A DNA stretch of 64,000 bases from Novakomyces olei (lineage: Eukaryota; Ascomycota; Novakomycetes; Novakomycetales; Novakomycetaceae): contig JADEYG010000003.1 in NCBI GenBank assembly GCA_016906335.1, forward strand, positions 1-64,000, written 5' to 3'. The notes below the pieces were generated by a model. It was not told the origin of the DNA and did no database searches. It worked only from the letters and a program-made list of their open reading frames with translations. Position numbers and translations under genes: made by a program. Below, piece by piece: positions 44,083 through 55,835 of the stretch (within the stretch, counting starts at the first letter, position 1; each line of letters begins with the position of its first letter).

Positions 44083-45555
44083 ATGGTCACGTTAAATGTT
44101 TTGGGTTTAAATGGGGGAACAAGCGTTGACGGTAAGCTTTGGTTTGTCCCGTTTTTTTCTTGCCACAAGACACATCGCTAATCTTTCTAGGGGTTGACGT
44201 CGCTCATTGTCGCATTTCATCTGTTGCCAATTCTAACGATGTAAGCGTCGAGCTCGTATCTTACTCTGAAGTGGATATCAGTCCGGAATTGCGATCCCAG
44301 GTACTTCGCTTATGTAATCCTGCACAAGAGGGTGGTCAGACTACAATGGCCGAGGTTTGCGATCTAAATTTTGCACTTGGGAGAGAATTTGCTCGTGCAG
44401 TTAAAGAATCAGGAGTTGATTTAGACCAAATCGACCTTGTTGCTAGTCACGGGCAAACTTTGTGGCATCAGCCAGTTGGTGAAACTCGTTCTACATTACA
44501 GATGGCTGAGCCAGCTGTGATTGCTCAAAAGACAAAAAAGTAGGGCGAAAATTTTACGAATGTCTACTAAATAAAGAACGGTAGTTAGCGGATTTCGTGT
44601 AGCCGAATTAGCTGCGGGGCGACAGGGGGCACCATTATCAGGATTTTTCGAAGCTGCGCTTTTATTAGATCCAAATGTTACCAGAATCGGCCAAAACATT
44701 GGAGGTATTGGTATGTGCAAATTGGAGAACGATTCAGTTTCCGATTCCTCATTTTAATCTTTTTTAATATCTGTGCTAACAGCTTTAGGTAATGCCTCTG
44801 TAATACCCTCGGAGAAATCGATAAAATTGAACGGTCTTTGCGCGAGCTACTTTGCTTTTGATACCGGACCTGGAAATGTATTTATAGACGCCTCTATGCG
44901 TCTTTTAGTCGGAAAACATTTTGACAAAGACGGAGCATTTGGAGCAGAAGGCGAGGCTGAAATTGACCAAGATCTGGTGAATGAGTACCTGGAAGCAGAA
45001 CCTTATTTCCTGCTGAAACCTCCAAAGACAACGGGCCGTGAGCTTTTCTCTGACGACGTTGCGCGTTCTTTAGTTGCGCGAATGAAGTCAACTGGAAAAT
45101 CTACGGCTGCTATAATAGCTACAATTACGCGTATAACCTCAGAATCAATTGCAAGGGCTTATGAACAGTTTGTCGTGCCACAGCTAGGCCCCAACGGCGC
45201 TATCGACGAAATATACATCTGTGGAGGGGGAGCCTATAATCCTAATATTTTGAAGCATTTACAGAAACGATTTCCAGACAGCAAGGTCCTCAAACTTGAT
45301 CAAGCTCCAAACAGCCTTGAGCCAAGTGCAAAAGAGGCGGTTTTGTTTGCTGTTCTGGGATTTTTATGCATATGTGGCCGTACTGTGCCTTTAGCCGCTG
45401 GGTCAGAAAGTACTGAACCGGCTGTGTTGGGCGTTGTTACACCGGCAGAAAACTATCGGAAAATGATGCAAGCCGTGGTTGAAGACGACGATGAGTTTTC
45501 CAGAAAAGGTGTACTGGGGCGCATTATAATGGAACAGAATAAAATGAGAACATGA
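44083..45555 (+). CDS. anmK-like: 1,6-anhydro-N-acetylmuramic acid kinase (AnmK-like)
   Basis: Sugar kinase of the ASKHA fold, 434 residues. It opens and phosphorylates anhydro-MurNAc to MurNAc-6-phosphate with ATP. Exons: 44083-44131, 44191-44539, 44577-44710 and 44783-45555. Signatures: [18 protein letters not shown] at the N-terminus, [61 protein letters not shown], and [18 protein letters not shown]. These cover the nucleotide, sugar and catalytic loops of the family. The first intron splits the GTSVDG motif. Fungal homologues are known from genome annotations of filamentous species. Next to a MurQ-like gene, it forms a two-step path from bacterial cell-wall sugar to GlcNAc-6-phosphate, which can join chitin-sugar metabolism. 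Confidence 0.93.
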
Positions 45556-46367
45556 GTACAGAAAAGTACGATATTCCAGTAATCTATGAAAGAAATCAAG
45601 TTTTTATAGTTTTTGAACAGTGACAAACTCAATTTCAATGTCAGGATTATTTATTTTTACAGCGCCCATTAAGCTTACAAATCGTTAGAAAACTTGCTCG
45701 CCGAAATGGAATTGGAAAGCGTCTAGTAATGACAAATCTTCAGCTTAATCAATTTCAATGAAGGTAAATCGCGAAATTCTGTCGGTTTATGTAAGTATGT
45801 TTAAAAACTCACAATCCCGGCCAATAGAAGTCACTGATACTTGACGTAGTATTAATCAATTAAATACCTTCGCAGTATGAATTATGCAGACTACTCGTTG
45901 CTTTGGAGTATTTTTAACATCGAGCGCCGTTAGCAGGTGATTCAATAATCGCTCGCGGAGTTAGAAGACTGGAGTTGCGATAGTAATAATTTTAATTTTA
46001 TACTAATTTGCCTGGCTCTAGTAACAGGATTCATATACACACTTTAGAAAGCAAAGAATGGGGGCAATCATAAGGGAGATTGCAAGGCAAAGCGAGACTC
46101 CGTTGTCAAAAGTACGCTTTTACCCTTTTAGGCAAAAAGAAGAAATGCTTATTTGCGTAACACATAAGATTTCTCACGAAGCTTGCAGGCATAAAATATT
46201 GCTATGACAATTATATGTAAAGCATACATACAATTAGGGTTAATAAGGCCATTCGATGTTAAAACAATTTAAGCTTGCTCAACCATTTGAAGGTCTCTTT
46301 CATAAATTTTTGAAATGTTAATAATTAGAATGTAAATTTTGAACTGCTAATTATCGTTCAGAATAAA
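45556..46367. other. Convergent intergenic region, no gene seen
   Basis: About 800 nt, AT-rich, with one TTAGGGTTAA word (46234-46243). It separates the subtelomere-type accessory genes from the core genes to the right. Confidence 0.55.
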
Positions 46368-46745
46368 TCATATTTTGAGTGCCTCTTCAATTGCGGAATT
46401 TCCTGCTGCGATAACGGTGAGGGCTTCTTTTCGGACCGCGTCACCAACATCGTCAGGATCGGCTTGACTCTATTCCACGCGTCAGTCTGGAAATAAATAG
46501 CAGTTTACCAGTGTATTTTCTAGCAGACCAAAAGATGCGCGTAATCGATTAATTGTGTCAGGCACAGCCTTTTCATGATCGTGCAAAACATCGATTTGGT
46601 GATTCACTTCGTGTTCGTCTTCCCCAGCTTCCCTTCGACTTTGCACGCGCTCGCGCGCAGCTTCGATATCTCGTAAAGTCACATGCAGATCCTTTGTGAG
46701 TCGGCGCACGCTGCCTGTTTGTATCTGCAACTCACGCAACGACAT
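46368..46745 (-). CDS. RBL2: Tubulin-binding cofactor A
   Basis: Small helical chaperone of 112 residues that captures beta-tubulin in the tubulin folding pathway. Exons are 46745-46509 and 46469-46368 with a 39-nt intron. The protein is almost wholly helical and charged: RELQIQTGSVRRLTKDLHV at the start, a central EDEHEVNHQIDVLHDHEKAV segment and RLRASFGLLENTL. This order fits TBCA/Rbl2 (106-110 residues in other fungi). A telomere-like motif lies about 195 nt upstream. It is the first core gene seen when moving inward from the telomere. Confidence 0.85.
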
Positions 46746-47296
46746 TGTAAATTGTCATATAAAACGATGGAGAATATGAACATCGAACTTTTCGTGTTTA
46801 TTAAGAGCTTACTTTAAAACAGTTATATTAAAGATTAGACGCGATTCGACGCAATTATTAAAATGTCTTGTAATTTATTGTAGCATATTTACATTAGGCG
46901 AAAATATGTTTTGATATCGCAGACGAAATAAATATTTGACTAACCCTAACTAACCCTAGATCCGTTGAATTCTAATTGAATAAGACTTCTAATTGATTTC
47001 TTGGGCTCCCTACAAGCTCTAGTTGGAATTTTCGAAAACAAATTTAGGCCTTTATTTGAGGACGAGGGCTCAGTCAATAAAAAAAAGGAGCAATCAAAAG
47101 TAAATTATAGTCTTGCATAAAATTGCGTAATCGAGAGAATTGGACAGTACTTTACTTCGATAATTATCAAATACTAGACACTCAAATTATTGCAATATCA
47201 AATCAAGTTCACATTTTATTCGTATCTCTTTCTGTTCCCTCAGCTGCCTATTAAACCTTCGGCATACGCATTATACCCTTCTTCATTAGAAAAATC
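46746..47296. other. Intergenic with telomere-like motif
   Basis: Spacer of 550 nt with the telomere-like tract at 46938-46959 and no gene. Confidence 0.6.
46938..46959. promoter_or_regulatory. Interstitial telomere-like motif
   Basis: GACTAACCCTAACTAACCCTAG, two telomere units, about 195-215 nt upstream of the RBL2 start codon. Confidence 0.6.
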
Positions 47297-48235
47297 TCAT
47301 ACTAAAGTACTCGCACTGGAAAGATTAATACCGCGGGTACCCATTTTTCTGTCTCTAATTCTGGTCCAAACATCAACAATCTCCTGTCTTTCTTCGCGAG
47401 AAAGTTCGAATTTCAAGTCTGTAACGATTTTGATACCTTCGTCGCTAAAGACAAAATTCTGTCTGGTCTCTTGGTTACCATCTTCCCGGACATCACCAGC
47501 CTTGATGCTATTGGCCTTGGCACTTTTCTTCTCTATATTTGCTCCCTTGGAATTGCCCTTCTCTTTTGCAGTTGTCGCAACGACCCAGTAGCTTGGATAT
47601 CGTCTTTGAATATTATTGACTAATAGGGAAACACCGAGCATCAGGATAGAGGATAGCATAACAACTGGAATATAATACCACCCGAGATCGGTTACATCAT
47701 CTTGAGTGGCAGCAATTAGTGCCGTTCCTCCCGCCGGAGGATGAATACATTGCGTAACAGCCATTATGACGTTTGCCGTAGAGCAAGACAAAGCTCCTAC
47801 GAGCCAACGATGCTCTATAAATCGATGCTGATTTGTACGCCAGAGCTTTGTTATAATTACTCCCGTAATTGATGATAACGTATGCCCCATGAAAACCGAC
47901 CGCGGTTGCGCAAATGGCACCTGTAACGTGCCAAATACCAAAACAGCGGAAGCCCCAAACGACCCAACTATCATTGGACCACCACGGCGTATGAAGTAGC
48001 TATCGTAACCAAAAACTGCTTCGATCGTAGCAACGCCGGCAAATGTGCCAATCCATAACCACAGCCAAACTAAAGCATCACAGACTGGTTTCTGCTGGGC
48101 CTTTCGATATCCAAGCCAGTAAGAAATTGGGTAAGGAATCCGATGCAGGAAACTTTCAGGAGTTATTCGGGAGATGTAGTCGTCGATATTGAAGTTTCCA
48201 GATATTTGCCGTTGTTCTTTATTTTGTCCGTCCAT
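47297..48235 (-). CDS. HPP-family integral membrane protein
   Basis: Single-exon protein of 312 residues starting MDGQNKEQRQISGN. It has four hydrophobic segments (about residues 55-75, 85-105, 145-165 and 180-200). The family-naming motif is present as CIHPPAGGTALIAATQ, and GPMIVGSFGASAVLVFG is the usual companion block. HPP proteins are found in bacteria, plants and fungi; a plant member moves nitrite into chloroplasts, but the role in fungi is not known. A cytosolic C-terminal tail of about 100 residues is charged. The ammonium permease lies 4 kb away, so a link to nitrogen use is possible but not shown. Confidence 0.88.
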   Translation of the reverse strand: MDGQNKEQRQISGNFNIDDYISRITPESFLHRIPYPISYWLGYRKAQQKPVCDALVWLWLWIGTFAGVATIEAVFGYDSYFIRRGGPMIVGSFGASAVLVFGTLQVPFAQPRSVFMGHTLSSITGVIITKLWRTNQHRFIEHRWLVGALSCSTANVIMAVTQCIHPPAGGTALIAATQDDVTDLGWYYIPVVMLSSILMLGVSLLVNNIQRRYPSYWVVATTAKEKGNSKGANIEKKSAKANSIKAGDVREDGNQETRQNFVFSDEGIKIVTDLKFELSREERQEIVDVWTRIRDRKMGTRGINLSSASTLV

Positions 48236-48713
48236 CAAACTACACCTGCATAGTATTTGTAACGCAAAAAGTTTTGGGAATAATGCGAACCGCAAAACGG
48301 ACGTGCAATCAATTCTTGTTTGTGACAGAGGCGCCCTGAAATCGCATTTAACGCAGCATAACGACCGCGGCGAATAGTAATAATAATCAAAAAAGCTTGA
48401 GACTTGGTTATATTGGTGTACCTTTTAAAATATATCTTTTCTTGTTCCTATCCTATAAGTACTTCGCTACTTAACTAACCTATCTTAACCATAACTAACC
48501 CTATATATTTCAAGCATGAATATTCAATTCCCCACATAAATAGAAGTCTGAAATGCCAAATATCGCGACGCTTATAATATAAACACATACTCTGAAACAT
48601 GGCGTTCAATAAAATGTTCAAACAATATATTAATACTCTGCATCCTGAAAATCCGCTTACTAGAGAACAAGTGCTAGCACGGATTTTCGGACTTTTACGG
48701 CGAAAAGCTCCAT
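48236..48713. other. Intergenic with telomere-like motif
   Basis: Spacer of 480 nt. It has TTAACTAACC (48471-48480) and AACTAACCCTA (48493-48503), about 240-270 nt upstream of the HPP-family start. No gene is seen. Confidence 0.6.
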
Positions 48714-50708
<1,995 letters not shown>

Positions 50709-51865
50709 ACTGGCAGTGCAATCAGAGCGTAAAAGCAAACTATTGAGCTCAAGTACTTCCTTCCTTCATTTATTAGCACCACAGATTCGCCATGATCGCG
50801 TCATTGATTGGATAATGCCACCAATTCCCCGCACTCTCAAGTACAAATAAAAAATGGAATTCCCAGTAACATTATCTGAAAGGTTGCGAAAAAAAAAGGG
50901 GGTAACTCTAGAAATATATCCTCACGGGCCCCGTCCATTTTCACAAGCAATGCCTGCAATGGACCTAGATGTAATCGTAATCCCGAATAGTATGCGGAGA
51001 ATAAGCATAATATCAAGCAGACATTCTACTAAGAATTAGACTCCTCTCCTGTTAAACATCCTACCTAGTCTTATAAAGCCCAAAGAGTAAATACGCCTCA
51101 AGGAAAATACACGATCCCGAATGTTTTAAAGCTGAATTAATGATTGCTAGTTCTTTGTTGTAATAGTAATCTACCTTTTGCGGCTCTTGATAGCGAGTCT
51201 GAAAATTGGCCTACAAATATGTGCAACAGGACTGAATCTTAAAGGCATTGGATTCATCAAAGGCGACAAAAACATAAACTACAGAGCTCTATTTTGCTGC
51301 AAATTATTATGTAAAGATAAGTAACTACATCAAACCCTGTGGAGAGCAGTCAAAACGCCCTTACGCCTATCTTCTCGCTAAACCATAATCCCAAAAAGGT
51401 CCGTGAACGCTTTTCACATAATTTTGACACTTCGCTTATCAAGCATTGCAAATATTTCGAGACCATGAATTACGCGAGATCAGGAACCCCAGAGATTATG
51501 GCCCAAAAAAATATAGTGGAGAAAAGCCCAGAGGAAGAGTAATCTTCTAAATCTAGAAGGATGCCACCGAATACTGTGATTATTCCTTAGTAGACGGGTC
51601 CATATCGCTCATACTAAAAAAATTTCCCAATTAATTTTACGCGTATCTTCATATCAATTTGCCGTTCAATACCCGATATGGAGGAGTACGCGAGCCAATC
51701 AAAAAGCACGAAGAACTGCCGGTGCATAGATAAGGGCTGAACGGAGATTTGGGAATGAAGTCATAGCCTGAAAACAGTCAGGGTTATCAATATGATAAAT
51801 TTCCGATATATACGGGGCAACGAACCTCAACTCGGCTGCTATAGCGAAAGCCATAGATCGACAAT
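50709..51865. other. Intergenic region, no gene seen
   Basis: About 1.15 kb between divergent MET17 and MEP genes. It contains an A-run near 50887 and a CAGTCAGGGTTATC telomere-like word at 51777, about 80 nt before the MEP start codon. Frames here (50854-51039, 51339-51542) have no family resemblance. Confidence 0.55.
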
Positions 51866-53566
51866 ATGGCGTCTTACAATACCAGTGAGCCTAAAGGCCC
51901 TAATCCTATGCTCATGGACGTGAATACTCAATTTGTTGGAGCGTCTGATGTATGGATTATGGTAGCAACTGGGGCTGTATGGCCAATTATGCCAGGCATT
52001 GGGCTTTTATACGCTGGATTAGCTAGAAAACACAGTGCTGTTGCATTATTGTTTCAACTGATGATGGTGTGGGGCGCTGTTAGTATTATTTGGTTTCTTT
52101 TAGGCTACTCGCTCGTTTCAAGTTCCACGGGGAGTGCTTTTATAGGGAATTTCGATAATGGCGGACTTCAGAATGTCTTGGCCAGCCCGAGCCCGGGATC
52201 GGCTGTTATCAATGAACCGGTCTATATGATTTTTCAGTGTTATTTTTGCGTTGCTACTGTTGCAATTATGGTTGGCGGAAGTTGCGATCGTGGTCGCATG
52301 ATTCCCAGTATAATATTTGCTTGCATCTGGTCAGTTTTCGTTTATGACTTTGCTGCTTATTGGACATGGAACGCGAATGGTTGGCTCTATACGTAAGTGC
52401 TGCCTTTAAATAGTAAACAGCTTTGAAAATTGGAAAATTAAACAATTGAATTATCGGAACTGCTCTGTCAGCTTTAAATTATTGCCTTTCACATCAATAA
52501 TGCAGTGGCGTCATTGGAAGTTTTCAATCTTTTTTTGTTTGCCTTTATACCTACACTCAGACTTGGAACTTTAGACTTTGCCGGCGGCTCACCCGTCCAC
52601 ATTGCCGCAGGCTTTGGTGCTCTAGGCTACGCGGTCATGCTCGGACCAAGACGGGAATATAGGGGTCGGAAGGTGGGCCAGAACAAGCCGCATAATGTTG
52701 TTCTTGTCTTGTAAGAAACAGCCAATTGTTCCCTTTTCAGTCTTGACTTCATCATGTATACACGCTCTTATTTATGCTTTACATAAGGCTTTCTATTCAA
52801 CTCTGAATCAACACCAATTTCGAATGTTTACTAACCTTGTTTGCTAAAAAGTATTGGGACGAGTCTCATCTGTTTTGGTTGGAATTTTTTTAACTCCGGT
52901 ACTGCGCTTAATGACTCAGTACGCGCAGCCTACGCAATGTCTAATACCAATTTTGCGGCCTCTGGAGGAATTATATCATACTCAATCCTTAGCTATTTTC
53001 GCAATGGCCGTCGCTGGAGCATAGTCGCTGCCTGCGAAGGCGCTATTTCTGGGCTAGTGGGAATAACTCCCGCGGCCGGATTTGTTCCACTGCATTTTGG
53101 ACTCGTCATTGGACTCGTTACCGGGATTGTATGCAATCTTACCGAGGGCTTGATTTCTTACGTGGGCATTGATGAGGGATTAGAGGTATTCAATCTTCAT
53201 GGTATCGGTGGGATATGCGGGGGAGTTTGTACTGCTCTTTTCGCCGCTGACTGGGTAGCTGCCCTGGACGGAGCCACTGTGATTGATGGCGGATGGATCA
53301 ACGGCCACTGGATTCAACTTGGGTACAATTTGGCTGGCTGTATTACAATTGCCGCTTGGTCGTTTGTGGTAACCATATTCTTCCTATTTATTATGAATTT
53401 TATTCCATTTTTACGGCTCCGGTTGCCGGACGAACAAGAGGCTGTTGGCATTGATTTTGCTATAATGGAAGAACAATTGTTCAAGGCAGTAGAGACGTTG
53501 GACGCAAACGATGTGAGTGAAGCAAAGGAGACAACTCCGGCTCCAACAGTCGCACCAAAGGTGTAA
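51866..53566 (+). CDS. MEP: Ammonium permease (Mep/Amt family)
   Basis: Plasma-membrane ammonium transporter, 463 residues, with the eleven spans usual for the family. Exons: 51866-52392, 52561-52710 and 52852-53566. Splicing joins NANGWLYT to LGTLDFAGGSPVHIAAGFGA, giving the first pore histidine; the second is in VFNLHGIGGICGG. Other signatures: GIGLLYAGLARKHSAVALL and FGWNFFNSGTALNDSVRAAY. The Thr/Pro-rich acidic C-terminal tail is cytosolic and could carry regulation. The Met17 gene is divergent. Which Mep class (transport only or nutrient sensor) cannot be read from sequence alone. Confidence 0.95.
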
Positions 53567-54070
53567 TCCAATTGGAAACTGTGTTTTTAAGTGTGAGCAT
53601 ATGGTGTTGCAAGTTACGATATGCGGTATACATTTGAATATTTGTTAATAGATCAAAGTTATTATAGATAAAAGTATTATGATTAAGCGCGTACGCTCAT
53701 CTTTGGCGTCTGTGAAGATGTATCTGGTAGATTTAAAGGTTCCAACTATTGAAGCTAAATCATTTCCATCAAAGGTAGTCCCACTGTCTTTGAATGTGTA
53801 TCAAAACATCAACGGAAAAGAAAGAAAGATGTCGACAACGTTGAAGAGAAGCAATTAATCTCTAATAAGCCAATAATAATTATGATGATTATACAGTAAG
53901 CAAGGTAAAGCTTACGTACTATAATGCACACAAGAAAGGGCGGTAATTCTGTGGCAATCAACAGTTTAGCCGATTATCCTAAAATGAAAAAATCATTTAA
54001 ACGACAAAATCGTTTAGATGACAACATACATTTCTGTAACTATCAATTTATACGGCTCTCGATACTATGA
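53567..54070. other. Convergent intergenic region, no gene seen
   Basis: 500 nt, AT-rich, between the ends of MEP and the aldolase; no gene or repeat is visible. Confidence 0.55.
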
Positions 54071-54931
54071 TCAAGCTTTACCTTCAGATCCGAGGACCTT
54101 GAACATGCGCTTAATACTCTCCACGTACGCGTCTCGCTGGTTCACCATCAGCTTTGTAATTTCGGCCTTGTTTGCATGTGCCTTATTGTAAGCGTAGTAA
54201 TTATCCATTATCAGGCCATTGACATTGATCTTTGAGATTCGGCCGAGCCTGATACATTTCTGTAAAAGATCGTCCGTAAACTCGTTTGTTCCGTGCATAC
54301 AAACTCGCACATCAACCTGGTCCAGAGACCTTCTGATCTCTTGTAAACGATCAAATTTTACAAATGCTTTCGGTCCTGCACTGCCATAAGTACCATGGAG
54401 GTTCCCAAAAGCGGGAGCAATCATGTCCGCCTGAGTTTCGCGAGCAAATTCCAGAGCAAATTCCGGTGTAGTCAAAAGTTCTCCAATATCGCCGGGCGAA
54501 GCCACGCCGTCTTCGCCTCCGTCAATTCTTCCCGTTTCCGCTTCGGTATAAATACCCTTAGATTTAGCCAGCTGTACTAAACGCCTCGTTTTATCAAGAT
54601 TCTCTTGTAGAGAGAAATGCGACATGTCTATCATGACGCTATCAAACGGCATATCCATAACTTTTTCACACAACTCGGGGTCCAAGCAATGATCCAAGTG
54701 CACTCCAATCGGCACTGACGCCTTTGCCGCTATTTTTGCACAATATTCAACGAATTCTGGACCGGCAAAGTCGATCGTCCAGGGGAAAAACTGGATAATT
54801 GCTGGTGATTTTGCTTCTTCCGCCGCTTTAACCGTGGCAATTGCTCCTTCCATATTATAGATGTTACAGGCAGCGATGGCATAACCTTCGCGCTCTGCTT
54901 TAAGCAGCATTTCTTTCACTACGTTACCCAT
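54071..54931 (-). CDS. Class II ketose-bisphosphate aldolase (FBA/GatY-like)
   Basis: Zinc-dependent aldolase of 286 residues in one exon, starting MGNVVKEMLLKAEREGYAI. The metal-binding HLDHC motif (about residues 81-85), IDMSHFSLQEN, the second motif YTEAETGRIDGGEDG and the phosphate loop NVNGLIMDN are all present. It resembles bacterial tagatose/fructose-bisphosphate aldolases (GatY/KbaY) and fungal paralogues more than the 360-residue main glycolytic FBA1, which has longer insertions. A likely job is cleaving a ketose phosphate in a side sugar pathway (inference). The open frame extends upstream of this ATG without family similarity, so an extra 5' exon cannot be fully excluded. Confidence 0.87.
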   Translation of the reverse strand: MGNVVKEMLLKAEREGYAIAACNIYNMEGAIATVKAAEEAKSPAIIQFFPWTIDFAGPEFVEYCAKIAAKASVPIGVHLDHCLDPELCEKVMDMPFDSVMIDMSHFSLQENLDKTRRLVQLAKSKGIYTEAETGRIDGGEDGVASPGDIGELLTTPEFALEFARETQADMIAPAFGNLHGTYGSAGPKAFVKFDRLQEIRRSLDQVDVRVCMHGTNEFTDDLLQKCIRLGRISKINVNGLIMDNYYAYNKAHANKAEITKLMVNQRDAYVESIKRMFKVLGSEGKA

Positions 54932-55835
54932 TGATGGCAGTGTCGGCGTCCTTTGTTGCCTGTTACCTGTCAAACCTGCGCGCCGGCTTTTATCTATCTC
55001 GTACTTTACTATCCCATATTCTTGGTCGTTTAAATCTGGAGAAAAATACGAATACTGGATGTACTCCACATAATCTAGCCTTACTTGTAAGCGCAAGTGG
55101 GATAGGGGTTGATAGTATGGGGAAAATGGGTATATACTGAGGCGAACGCGAGATTAGGGTTTTCGCTCGGATTGTATAGGGTTTGGATGTGGTTGCAGCA
55201 GTGCTGGAAATTAAGCAAAAAGGCCGCATTTCCTGCTTCTATCCCACCACAGTATAGAGCGGATGGGCAATCGCGGACTATGGCGGGATAGATACTCGTG
55301 GCCAATGACGTTTGTAAATTCCCGATTGGACCTATCAAGTCATACTACGTCTGTGCACATTGAAATCTCTATTTGAACCTTTGAATTGTATATATATATA
55401 TCTGCATACAAACGTATAAATAAAAATATTTGTACTTCCAAATCTAAATATATATAGCACGCCGTCCACAAACTCGTACATTGACGTGCGCTTCGTTATT
55501 CCTCAGACAAAAGACAAAAAATTGAAGACCCTCCTTTTTCGTAAATTTACGATTTATCATTGTTAACCATGAACGCATGCCAGGACGAAAAAGAAAGAAA
55601 GAAGAGAAAAAAGGAAAAAGAAGCAATCAAAAAAAACGACCAAGCAAAAGTAAGTCGATGTTTAACACGCAACAAAATTTCCAAACCATTTAGCAAAAGA
55701 GCGTCACTATTGGATGAAAATAGTATAGGAAAAAAAAAAAAAAAAAAGACCGGCGCACACACACATGAAACCCAAACCAATCTGCTGCCAAAAATGTTAA
55801 GACTTTTCACGATACAAACAACCCTTTTTCAGTGT
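54932..55835. other. Intergenic region, no gene seen
   Basis: About 900 nt with GATTAGGGTTTTCG (55152) and ATAGGGTTTGG (55178) words some 220-250 nt upstream of the aldolase, a TA tract near 55387 and a 17-A run near 55731. A Lys-rich frame (55560-55865) is low-complexity and not credible. Confidence 0.55.
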
